Origin: an uncultured Pelagibacteraceae bacterium | GTDB lineage: Bacteria; Pseudomonadota; Alphaproteobacteria; Pelagibacterales; Pelagibacteraceae | DNA: 64,000 nucleotides | NCBI GenBank assembly: GCA_902588585.1 | Contig: CACIPQ010000004.1 | Location: forward strand, 1-64,000 | Reading direction: 5' to 3' | Shown here: positions 46,264 through 53,909 of the stretch, piece by piece | How positions within the stretch are numbered: position 1 is the first letter of the stretch | Layout of the letters: each line of letters opens with the position of its first letter | Notes under the pieces: generated by a model | Told to the model about the DNA's origin: nothing | The model's input: the letters and a program-made list of their open reading frames with translations, nothing else | Databases searched by the model: none | Program-made: the position numbers and the translations under genes

Positions 46264-47880
46264 TTATTTGTCTGAAAGTATATATCTAGAGGCAAATAAT
46301 ATAAATAGGCTTGCCCACATTATTAAACATAACGAAGGAAATGCAGCTGCTTCTAATAGATCTTGAGCAGCATATGAATATGCTTTTGTTGCAAAGGTTT
46401 CAAAATTAAAAGGACGAAGTATCAATGTAATAGGAAGTTCTTTAATAATTTCTATTGCAATCAAAACACCAACAAGAAAAACACTACTTTTTAGATATGG
46501 CACATGTATCCTTGTAAATGTTTTAAACTTCGAGTACCCAAGTAGATAAGCGCTGTCATCAATTGATTGATTTATTTTTAAGTAGCCAGATCTAATTCCG
46601 TTAAATGACAATGAAAAAAATCTAACAAAGTAAGCAAGAACAAGTCCGATCACTGATCCAATAAATAAAGGCTTGAAGCTAGCAAAACCAAATGCTGAAG
46701 TAAAAGTATCGCTAAGCCAAGATATAAAGGTGATAAAAGCAACAGCTAATATAACTCCCGGTATTGCATATCCTGATATAGAAAAAGCAGATAAATAGTT
46801 TAACAATTTACTTTTAGATACCCTGTTCCCATAATTTGATAAAAAAGAAAATACGATGAGACAAACACTTGATAAAAAAACAAGTAAAAGCGTGTTAAAA
46901 TTAAGTGACCACAAATCAATATCTTGGAAATACTTTGGAAACTTTATTGTCCAATAACTCATTTGAAATACAGGAAACAGAAAACTACAAAAAAACAGCA
47001 TAGAACAAAAAGTAAAAGCTAACGCAGATTTTTTTCCTTTTAATTCAATTTTAGGAATACTTTTAAATCCTCTGGATGGTTGGTGATATTTAGCACTTTT
47101 TCTTGAATAATTTTCAATTATAAACAAAATTAAAATAAAAAATAATAGCATGAATGAAAGCTGATTTGCCGTAGAAAGATCATCAAAGGAAATCCAGGAA
47201 TTATATATTGCCGTTGTTAATGTAGAAATGCTAAAAAAAGATACTGTTCCAAAATCTGACACTGCTTCCATGGCTACTAAAGACAACCCTGCAACAATTG
47301 CTGGCCTTGCAGATGGTAAAATAATTTTAAAAAAACTACGTTTTGTAGAAAAGCCTAAATTTTTTCCAACTTCTATTAAATTATGTGATTGATATAAAAA
47401 AGATGCTCTTGTTAATACATAAACATAACCAAAAAGTGAAAATGATATTGAAAATATTGACCCAATAAGTCCATCAAATTTAGGTATGTATTGATTATAT
47501 TCTGAGTCTCCAAATAAAAAAGTTAATATTGAAAATGCAGTACCATAATTTTCAAAAAAGGCTGTTAACGAATAAGCGTATATATAACCTGGTACAGCAA
47601 AAGATAAAATTAAAGCCCATTTAAAAAAATTTACTCCAGTAAAATTATAGAAAGATACAAAATATGCTGATGTAACACCAAAAATGAAAGTTAAAAATAA
47701 AACACCTACTAAAATAAAAAATGAATTACTGATGTATTCTAGAAGAAATGTATTTTTTAATAACGTTAAATATTCGCTTCTTGTGTCAAAAAAACTAAAA
47801 AAAATTGTGATAATAGGTATAGCTACCAACAAAGGTACTATCAATGAACTAAAATACCAAAAATTTATTCTACTGTTCAA
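46264..47880 (-). CDS. fbpB: Ferric iron ABC transporter, permease (fused two-domain)
   Basis: 538 residues made of two tandem permease halves, each with about six spans and an EAA-type loop (VGKNLGFSTKRSFFKIILPSARP in the first, DSAYLLGYSKFKTFTRIHVPYL in the second), the SfuB/FbpB architecture. The start is TTG at 47880. It is supported by a strong Shine-Dalgarno AGGAGG (plus-strand CCTCCT at 47885-47890) 4 bases upstream, and no ATG sits at a suitable distance. That Shine-Dalgarno is part of an interlocked inverted-repeat element and can be paired with an upstream complement. Confidence 0.92.
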   Translation of the reverse strand: MNSRINFWYFSSLIVPLLVAIPIITIFFSFFDTRSEYLTLLKNTFLLEYISNSFFILVGVLFLTFIFGVTSAYFVSFYNFTGVNFFKWALILSFAVPGYIYAYSLTAFFENYGTAFSILTFLFGDSEYNQYIPKFDGLIGSIFSISFSLFGYVYVLTRASFLYQSHNLIEVGKNLGFSTKRSFFKIILPSARPAIVAGLSLVAMEAVSDFGTVSFFSISTLTTAIYNSWISFDDLSTANQLSFMLLFFILILFIIENYSRKSAKYHQPSRGFKSIPKIELKGKKSALAFTFCSMLFFCSFLFPVFQMSYWTIKFPKYFQDIDLWSLNFNTLLLVFLSSVCLIVFSFLSNYGNRVSKSKLLNYLSAFSISGYAIPGVILAVAFITFISWLSDTFTSAFGFASFKPLFIGSVIGLVLAYFVRFFSLSFNGIRSGYLKINQSIDDSAYLLGYSKFKTFTRIHVPYLKSSVFLVGVLIAIEIIKELPITLILRPFNFETFATKAYSYAAQDLLEAAAFPSLCLIMWASLFILFASRYILSDK

Positions 47881-47884
47881 CTCT

Positions 47885-47926
47885 CCTCCTCTAATTTAGT
47901 CCCCAGAGGAGGCCGGGGACTAAATT
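47885..47926 (-). promoter_or_regulatory. Interlocked inverted repeats overlapping the fbpB ribosome-binding site
   Basis: Transcript order on the minus strand: AATTTAGTCCCC, GG, CCTCCTCT, GGGGACTAAATT, AGAGGAGG, then AGAG and the TTG start. The 12-base arms pair perfectly with each other, and the 8-base CCTCCTCT pairs perfectly with the Shine-Dalgarno AGAGGAGG. The two pairings are interleaved. The 12-bp hairpin holds the anti-Shine-Dalgarno in its loop and leaves the real one exposed, while the alternative 8-bp hairpin buries it. No T-run follows, so it is not a simple terminator. Its GC richness stands out locally. Confidence 0.7.
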
Positions 47927-47937
47927 GTTCTTGTATG

Positions 47938-48954
47938 TTAATTCCAACCAGCTTCGGTCATTATTTTCAATGCCTTAGCTTGAAGTTTACCATACGAAGA
48001 AACTTTTGTTTTAAGATCTTGTTTGAAACCTAAACCAAACTGAGAAATTAATTTATTTGGTTCAACTCCATCAATCATAGAGTATTCAAACGTATTGTTA
48101 ACAATGTGCTTTTGCGCTTCTGGAGTTAATAAAAACTCAAGAAGTTTAATAGCATTAGCTTTGTTTGGAGCATGTTTTAAAATTCCTCCACCGCTAATAT
48201 TCATGTGCGTTCCTCTTCCATCCTGATTAGGAAAGAAAGGTTTCACTTTTTTTGCCGCCGCTTGTTGTTCTGGACCTTTTTTTCCAGATAACATTAAAGC
48301 AATGTAATATGTATTAGCAACAGCCCAATCTGCTTCACCTGCTGCAACTGCTAAAATTTGTGCTCTATCATTTCCTTTTGCTTTTCTTGCAAAGTTAGAT
48401 ACCAAACCTTTTGCCCATGTTTCAGTATTTTTTGCTCCATTATTTTTGATTAAAGAAGCAACTAATGACTGATTATAAACATTGTTAGACTGTCTAATAA
48501 CAACTCTGCCTTTGTATTTAGGATCGGCTAAATCTTCATAAGTCATGTTCCATGAAGGATTTACAGTTTTTGGATTGTAATAAATTACACGAGCTCTTTT
48601 AGCTATACCTGTCCAATATGCACTTCTAAAATTAGCTGGGACAACTTTTTTAATTCCAGCAGAACTTGCTCCTTTTTGAAACATTCCTTGTGATTGAAAA
48701 GCGCCAAGTCTTCCTGCATCAGCAGTAATATAAAGATCACCTTTGCAATCTTTCCCTTCTTCCTTAATTCTTTTTTGTAAGGCTTTGTCTTTTCCAGATA
48801 CAATATTTACTTTAATTCCCGTTTTTGCTGTGAATTTTTTGTAAAGCTGAACATCTGAATCGTAATGTCTTGCGCTAAAAATATTTACTTCCTGCGCCAT
48901 TACAGAGGTAGAAATAAATAATAAGCCCAAAATGCTTAGTACTAGTTTTTTCAT
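47938..48954 (-). CDS. fbpA: Ferric iron ABC transporter, periplasmic binding protein
   Basis: The ORF track starts at 49038, but the upstream 28 codons run over the promoter; the real start is ATG 48954 (MKKLVLSILGLL), preceded by AAGGA, giving 338 residues. Signal peptide to SVMA (about 20), then FutA/FbpA features: FSARHYDSD with the iron-ligand Tyr, YITADAGRLGAFQ, KRARVIYYNPKTV, and the Tyr pair in VANTYYIALMLSG. It binds Fe3+ in the periplasm and delivers it to FbpB. A Fur-like site lies within its promoter. Confidence 0.93.
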   Translation of the reverse strand: MKKLVLSILGLLFISTSVMAQEVNIFSARHYDSDVQLYKKFTAKTGIKVNIVSGKDKALQKRIKEEGKDCKGDLYITADAGRLGAFQSQGMFQKGASSAGIKKVVPANFRSAYWTGIAKRARVIYYNPKTVNPSWNMTYEDLADPKYKGRVVIRQSNNVYNQSLVASLIKNNGAKNTETWAKGLVSNFARKAKGNDRAQILAVAAGEADWAVANTYYIALMLSGKKGPEQQAAAKKVKPFFPNQDGRGTHMNISGGGILKHAPNKANAIKLLEFLLTPEAQKHIVNNTFEYSMIDGVEPNKLISQFGLGFKQDLKTKVSSYGKLQAKALKIMTEAGWN

Positions 48955-48982
48955 ATATTTTCCTTTCTTAAAATTTAATGCA

Positions 48983-49011
48983 CTTATATTGATAATGATT
49001 ATCAATTTCAA
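48983..49011 (-). promoter_or_regulatory. Promoter of fbpABC
   Basis: On the minus strand TTGAAA (49006-49011), a spacer of exactly 17 bases and TATAAG (48983-48988), each 5/6 to the sigma-70 consensus. The start point would be near 48976, about 22 bases before the fbpA ATG. The entire spacer is the Fur-like palindrome. Confidence 0.7.
48988..49006. promoter_or_regulatory. Fur-like operator
   Basis: ATTGATAATGATTATCAAT is a perfect 9-1-9 palindrome and contains TGATAAT-N-ATTATCA, the 7-1-7 core of classical Fur boxes. It fills the -35/-10 spacer of fbpA, an ideal repression site for an iron-bound Fur or related (Mur/Irr-class) regulator. The regulator gene is not in the window. Confidence 0.8.
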
Positions 49012-49050
49012 GTTATTAGTAATGCTTCTCAATTGCAATAATGACGCAGG

Positions 49051-49971
49051 TTATGATTTTAATAAGAAAACAGCGAAGTATTTCTGGTTGTCTAGCCAAT
49101 ATTTTTTAACTTTCCATCCGGCTAAACGAGATAGCTGGCTGAACGATCTAGTTGTAAACTTGTTTGAAATCTCAACTTGTATATTTTCGTTTTTTTTTAA
49201 AAAAAACTTCTTCTTACCTAAAAAAAATGACTGATTGATTTTACTAACTAAAAAACCCTGAATACACTTTAAACGATCATTAAATATTCCTTTATAGTAA
49301 AAATTTTTAATATTTAAACCTGATTTAAAATTTCTGTTAATTATATTAATTAAATTTAAACTAAACTTTGAAGTATAGCCATTTTTATCATTATAAGCAT
49401 TTTCAAGGATTTGTTTATTTTTAATTAAATCAACACCAACAAATAAATAGTTTTTTTTTCCAATACTTTTTCTTATATTTTTTAAAAAGTTAATTTCTTT
49501 TTTATTATGAAAATTTCCAATTGAAGAGCCTAAAAAAAAGTAAATTTTTTTAGTTATTTTAAAATTCGGTATTTTAAATGGTTTTGAATAATCAATTTTA
49601 ATAGGTTTAACTTTAAGATTTGGATATTTTTTTTTTAAATTTGCCACAGATTTTTTTACAAAATCAACAGAAATATCTAGCGGAATATAATATTTAACTT
49701 TTTTATTGAGTAAAATTTTAATTTTATCTGCAGCACCACTACCTATTTCTACGAATGATAAATCTCCACTAAATAAAAAAGGTATTCTTTTAGAAAGTTT
49801 TTTTAATATTTCTTTTTCTTTTCTTGTTGGGTAATACTCTTTCTGTTGAGTAATTTTTTCAAAATATTTACTTCCTAATAAATCATAGTGGAATTTAGAA
49901 GGAATTGTCTTATTTTTTTTTGACAAACCTTCTTTTAATTCTTTTAAAAAGTTTTTTTTATCTTTTTTCAT
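49051..49971 (-). CDS. egtD: L-histidine N-alpha-methyltransferase-like (EgtD family)
   Basis: 306 residues of the Methyltransf_33/EgtD family: FHYDLLGSKYFEKITQQKEYYPTRKEKEIL, VEIGSGAADKIKILL (SAM-binding loop), YIPLDISVDF, FLGSSIGNFHNKKE and a C-terminal region with FTTRSFSQLSRLAGW. Characterised members trimethylate histidine to hercynine, the first step to ergothioneine. No egtB or other ergothioneine gene is in the window, so the product could stay as a betaine. It overlaps the MFS gene by 4 bases and is the last cistron of the proX cluster. Confidence 0.85.
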   Translation of the reverse strand: MKKDKKNFLKELKEGLSKKNKTIPSKFHYDLLGSKYFEKITQQKEYYPTRKEKEILKKLSKRIPFLFSGDLSFVEIGSGAADKIKILLNKKVKYYIPLDISVDFVKKSVANLKKKYPNLKVKPIKIDYSKPFKIPNFKITKKIYFFLGSSIGNFHNKKEINFLKNIRKSIGKKNYLFVGVDLIKNKQILENAYNDKNGYTSKFSLNLINIINRNFKSGLNIKNFYYKGIFNDRLKCIQGFLVSKINQSFFLGKKKFFLKKNENIQVEISNKFTTRSFSQLSRLAGWKVKKYWLDNQKYFAVFLLKS

Positions 49972-51278
49972 TTTTTATCTGTATTAGATAAATCTGCACC
50001 AGTTGTTGGGTCAAGCTCAATACCTAAGGGAGTAATGTCTCTTGGTAATGGCGTAAATGTGGAATCTGGATTGTCCTTATATGTTCTTTTCGTCATTCTA
50101 TAAATTCCAAAAACAATAATTAAAAATAAAAAAATAATAAGATGTAAAAAAAATCCATTTGGCCCAAATTTATACATCAAGGCTGAACAAATAATTGGTC
50201 CTGCCATGGCACCTAAGCCAAAAATTACATTTAAACCTGCTCCAGCAGCTACGAATTTTTCTTTTGAAATATAATCATTCACTAATGCAAGATTTAGTGA
50301 AAATAAAGGAAGTATCATTCCTGACATAAGAGTTATAAATATAAATAATTTCCCTTTATCCATTGTTGTTGAAAAATAATTAAACTTAACCATGTTTTCT
50401 ATAAACAAATTAGCAAAAGAAGCTCCAGAAAAAGCTATAGATAAAAAACAAAAAATTACAGCTAGTATTGCACATAAAATAATTATTATTCTTCTATCGT
50501 TTTTATCTGACAGATAACCAATTGGCCATTGAAAAAAAGCGCCCGCTAAAGTTATTAAAACAAGTAAAATAGAAACTTCAAAAATTGATAAGTTCATTAT
50601 CGTCGCATATACAGCAGATAACGTAAATATTGCAGAGAAAAGAAAACCCGAACAAAACATCGAAAAGCTACCAAAAGGAGAAATTTTAAAAAGTTCCTTT
50701 ACTTTCATTGTTGTAGTTTTTTTAAATTTTGGAGGTTTTTTTTTAGTTAATAAAATTGGTACTAGGGCTATAGAAAATAAAAGAGAAATAAGTATAAAAG
50801 GTTCATATTCTATTGGATTGCTTATATTCAGTAGTAAATTTCCTATTGCAAAACCAAAAAAGGTAATGAACATATAAAGTGAAAGCACTTTACCTCTTGT
50901 TCTGTTATTTGCTCTGTCATTTAACCAGCTTTCAACAATAACAAAAATTCCAATCATGCTAAAACCAGTTAAAAACCTCGCAAATATCCAAACAATTGGG
51001 TCAACAAAAACAATGTGAATTAATGAACTTAATGATGCCATTGAAGCAAATGCAGCAAAAACTCTAATATGTCCTACTCTACTAACGAGTTGTGGAGATA
51101 AATTTGCACCAACAAAGTAACCTACAAAATATCCAGACATTAATAGTCCAGTTGAAAAATAATTAAATTCTTCTAAAACGGCCCGTACCCCTAAAAGATT
51201 ACCTTGAAGACCGTGTGCTGTAATTAAAATAGCAAAACCAGTAAAGAGTGCCCATGAATTTTTTAAAATTTTTCCCAT
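49968..51278 (-). CDS. MFS transporter (YcaD-like)
   Basis: A 436-residue, 12-span major facilitator. It begins WALFTGFAILITAHGLQGNLLGVRAVLE and has FARFLTGFSMIGIFVIVESWLNDRANNRTRGKVLSLYM, the MFS motif-A region typical of the YcaD subgroup, and GAGLNVIFGLGAMAGP in the second half. The substrate is unknown. It lies 49 bases downstream of tmpB and overlaps egtD, so it may export or import a product of this pathway. Confidence 0.85.
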   Translation of the reverse strand: MGKILKNSWALFTGFAILITAHGLQGNLLGVRAVLEEFNYFSTGLLMSGYFVGYFVGANLSPQLVSRVGHIRVFAAFASMASLSSLIHIVFVDPIVWIFARFLTGFSMIGIFVIVESWLNDRANNRTRGKVLSLYMFITFFGFAIGNLLLNISNPIEYEPFILISLLFSIALVPILLTKKKPPKFKKTTTMKVKELFKISPFGSFSMFCSGFLFSAIFTLSAVYATIMNLSIFEVSILLVLITLAGAFFQWPIGYLSDKNDRRIIIILCAILAVIFCFLSIAFSGASFANLFIENMVKFNYFSTTMDKGKLFIFITLMSGMILPLFSLNLALVNDYISKEKFVAAGAGLNVIFGLGAMAGPIICSALMYKFGPNGFFLHLIIFLFLIIVFGIYRMTKRTYKDNPDSTFTPLPRDITPLGIELDPTTGADLSNTDKK

Positions 51279-51327
51279 GATTCAGGCTGTCTTTAAACCT
51301 TATTTATTAAAATTCAACCGATATTTA

Positions 51328-51882
51328 TTAGTTAGAATACGGAGTTCTACTGAATATTTTTTTGACGTATGGTTCAAAATCTTTCAGACTTAAAGATTTA
51401 TAGGTAGGGTCGAAAGACTTTTGATCCCATTTTTCACAAAAATTCATCGTATCCTTGTAGTATTTATGATCTTTAAATTTTTCTCTCTCATTTTTGTTAC
51501 CACCAAAATGATGAGCATAATAATACATTTGAAATATGCCGTGCTTCTCAACTATCCAATGTGTTTTTTCACTAACATATGGTTTTAAAACTGCGGCAGC
51601 ATATTCTGCATGATTTAAAGGAGCAAGCTCATCACCAATATCATGAAGTAATGCTGCTACGATCATTTCATCATCAGCTTTATCATTAAGAGCTCTTGTG
51701 GCGGTTTGTAAAGAGTGTTCTAATCTGGAAATCTGATAACCTTCAAGAGTACTATTTAATGTACTCATAAAATTTAAAATTCTATCAGCTGTACTTTTGA
51801 TAAATTTCTTTTCATGACGATCTAAAAGAAGATAATCTTTCTTTGTCCCCTTTTTCATTTCTTTAAAACTAACTTTGTCCAT
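51328..51882 (-). CDS. tmpB: HD-domain diiron phosphonate oxygenase, TmpB/PhnZ type
   Basis: 184 residues. The metal ligands of the PhnZ-like HD oxygenases are in place: His in GYQISRLEHSLQTATRA, His-Asp in VAALLHDIGDELAPLNH (with a further His), His in VEKHGIFQMYYYAHHFGG and Asp in CEKWDQKSFDP. Long stretches match TmpB, which cleaves 1-hydroxy-2-(trimethylammonio)ethylphosphonate to glycine betaine and phosphate. The pairing with tmpA (14-base overlap) and a betaine transporter supports TmpB over PhnZ; substrate identity is inference. Confidence 0.82.
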   Translation of the reverse strand: MDKVSFKEMKKGTKKDYLLLDRHEKKFIKSTADRILNFMSTLNSTLEGYQISRLEHSLQTATRALNDKADDEMIVAALLHDIGDELAPLNHAEYAAAVLKPYVSEKTHWIVEKHGIFQMYYYAHHFGGNKNEREKFKDHKYYKDTMNFCEKWDQKSFDPTYKSLSLKDFEPYVKKIFSRTPYSN

Positions 51883-52981
51883 AAATATTAAATTTTCTTT
51901 TTAAATATTTCATTTTACTTTCGGCAGAATCATGATCGATATAACATCCTTGTAAATGTCTCTCTCCAATATTCATATTAAATGCAGTTCTTCCATGAAG
52001 TGTTCTGTAATTATCCATTATCAACATATCTCCTGGTTCCAACTTAAATTGAATCATAAATTTTTTTGAATTACATAGTTTTATAAACAGTGCTCTAGCT
52101 TTATAAAATTGATTTAATTGATCTTTTTTAAGTATAGGGACATAATCAAGTCTTGGACTTAATCTAACTCTTTTTAATGAACCGTTTTTATTTAGCTCAA
52201 TAGTTTCTCCCCAATTTTCAAGAATTGTATCTTTACTAACAAACGTAAATCTAATTTTTACAGAAGTAAGTAATTTGAAAAAGTTTTTATGTTTTTTTTT
52301 TAAATATTCAGCAACTGCAAATCCATCTGTAAGTGTTGAATGACCTCCTTCACTATCATTTTTAACACAATGTAATATTTGAATTCCTGGTATTGGTTTT
52401 CTATAAGGGTTGTCTGTATGCGCCGACAATGAGTGAGGTGTATATGCTAAATCACTTGCTTTTCTTACAGACTTAACATCAAATAAAACTCCAAAATTTG
52501 TTGGTCTAACAACTCCAATTAGATTGGCAAATTTTATAATAAAATTCTTTTTAGCTGGAGTGTTTTTTAGTATTGAGAAACCATATTTATAAAATTTTTC
52601 TAAAAAAGAATAACCTTCTCTATTATTAAACATGTCTGTTTTAAATTTAAAAAAAGGTTTGTTTTTAATTCTTGAGTTCCATAAAAATATTTTCTTGTTA
52701 GATATGTTTTTATTTATTTCCTCTAGTAACTCGTCTATATGGTAATGGGATTCAATTCCGTCAGTAAATTCAACATTTAGTAATTTTTTTTTAATTAAGG
52801 CTTTTTTTATTTTCAATTTATGATTTAAATCTGCAGGATCGTATAATCTTTGACCGGTATTTTTATCTAATAACCCTTGATTATTAACTCTTTCTCGTAA
52901 CCAAAGAGGATGTAGCTCTATGTTCTTTTTGTACAGAGAAACAAAAATTTTCTTCTTGTTCTTTGCAACTCCTATCTTCAT
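51869..52981 (-). CDS. tmpA: Fe(II)/2-oxoglutarate phosphonate hydroxylase, TmpA type
   Basis: 370 residues. N-terminal gamma-butyrobetaine-hydroxylase-like domain (HPLWLRERVNNQG, TGQRLYDPADL), here without the zinc cysteines, then a TauD/BBOX jelly roll with the iron triad His188-Thr-Asp190 (SAHTDNPYR) and His329 (RTLHGRTAF), with Arg331 for 2-oxoglutarate. TmpA hydroxylates 2-(trimethylammonio)ethylphosphonate, and TmpB then cleaves it. Gamma-butyrobetaine hydroxylase is the alternative, but the HD partner makes TmpA more likely. Confidence 0.8.
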   Translation of the reverse strand: MKIGVAKNKKKIFVSLYKKNIELHPLWLRERVNNQGLLDKNTGQRLYDPADLNHKLKIKKALIKKKLLNVEFTDGIESHYHIDELLEEINKNISNKKIFLWNSRIKNKPFFKFKTDMFNNREGYSFLEKFYKYGFSILKNTPAKKNFIIKFANLIGVVRPTNFGVLFDVKSVRKASDLAYTPHSLSAHTDNPYRKPIPGIQILHCVKNDSEGGHSTLTDGFAVAEYLKKKHKNFFKLLTSVKIRFTFVSKDTILENWGETIELNKNGSLKRVRLSPRLDYVPILKKDQLNQFYKARALFIKLCNSKKFMIQFKLEPGDMLIMDNYRTLHGRTAFNMNIGERHLQGCYIDHDSAESKMKYLKRKFNIYGQS

Positions 52982-53024
52982 AAAAGAACCATATCCTAGT
53001 TCTATGATTTTGAAAATATTTAGA

Positions 53025-53891
53025 TTATCTGGTCTTGATAGTGTCTTGTGGAACGATTTTCTGTGTAATTCTGTCTAAAACAATGGCTAATATTACAATC
53101 CCTGTTCCACCAATAACAGCTCCGCCAATGTCTAATCTTCCAAGAGCCACATAAACAGTAAGTCCTAAACCTCCAGCACCAATAAGAGCGGCTATAACCA
53201 CCATCGATAGAGCCAACATAAGTGTTTGGTTAACCCCTGCCATAATGGTTTTCATAGCTAAAGGTATTTCAATTCTATGTAATATTTTAAATTTTGTTAG
53301 TCCTAAACTTGCCCCTGCCTCTTTAAATCCTTTTCCTACTTGTCTTATTCCAAGATTAGTAAGACGAACAATCGGTGGCAGAGCAAAAATAATGGTTGCG
53401 ACCACGCCAGGTGTTAACCCTACGCCAAAAAGCATCACAACAGGAATTAGATAAACAAAACTTGGTATGGTTTGCATTATATCCAGGATAGGTCTTAGAA
53501 TAGTTTCAAATAAATTACTTCTAGAGGCAGCAATGCCTACGGGTATACCGATAATCATACAGAATATTACTGCTGTGAAGATCATTGCCAAAGTAGTCAT
53601 GGTTTCTTTCCAAAGATCAACAAGATCTATAGAAATCAAAGCAAGAGCTGCAAAAATTGCAAACTTCAAGCCATTAGTTTTCCACGCGAAAAATGCAAAA
53701 ATTAAAATTACAATTGGAAAAGGAATAAAATTAAAAAGTGAGTCTAAACCGTCAAGAGTAGCATCGATTGGAGCTGCCAGCTTTTTAAAGAGCGGCCGTT
53801 GCATGAACAGCCACTCTTTAATATGTTTTTCAATCCATTCTGCTATCGGAATGTAAACTTCGTAGTCAGATGGTGCAAGTTTTAAGCTCAC
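53025..53891 (-). CDS. proW: Glycine betaine/proline-type ABC transporter, permease
   Basis: A 288-residue ProW-type permease: long N-terminal cytoplasmic region, core segments, and the EAA loop VGKGFKEAGASLGLTKFKILHRIEIPLAMKTIMAGVNQTLMLALSMVVIAALIGAGGLG, strongly ProW-like. It is 18 bases downstream of proX. The cognate ATPase ProV, which normally belongs to this operon, is missing; tmpA follows 43 bases downstream instead. Confidence 0.92.
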   Translation of the reverse strand: MSLKLAPSDYEVYIPIAEWIEKHIKEWLFMQRPLFKKLAAPIDATLDGLDSLFNFIPFPIVILIFAFFAWKTNGLKFAIFAALALISIDLVDLWKETMTTLAMIFTAVIFCMIIGIPVGIAASRSNLFETILRPILDIMQTIPSFVYLIPVVMLFGVGLTPGVVATIIFALPPIVRLTNLGIRQVGKGFKEAGASLGLTKFKILHRIEIPLAMKTIMAGVNQTLMLALSMVVIAALIGAGGLGLTVYVALGRLDIGGAVIGGTGIVILAIVLDRITQKIVPQDTIKTR

Positions 53892-53909
53892 TGAACTTAT
53901 ATTTGCGAC

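Noticed and set aside
47885-47926. Stable H-type pseudoknot at fbpB
   Set aside because: The two repeats have pseudoknot topology, but there is no linker between the 12-bp stem and the Shine-Dalgarno arm, so both full stems cannot form together; a two-state model fits better.
53467-53856. 129-aa ORF antisense to proW
   Set aside because: Shadow of a real permease gene; no recognisable domain.
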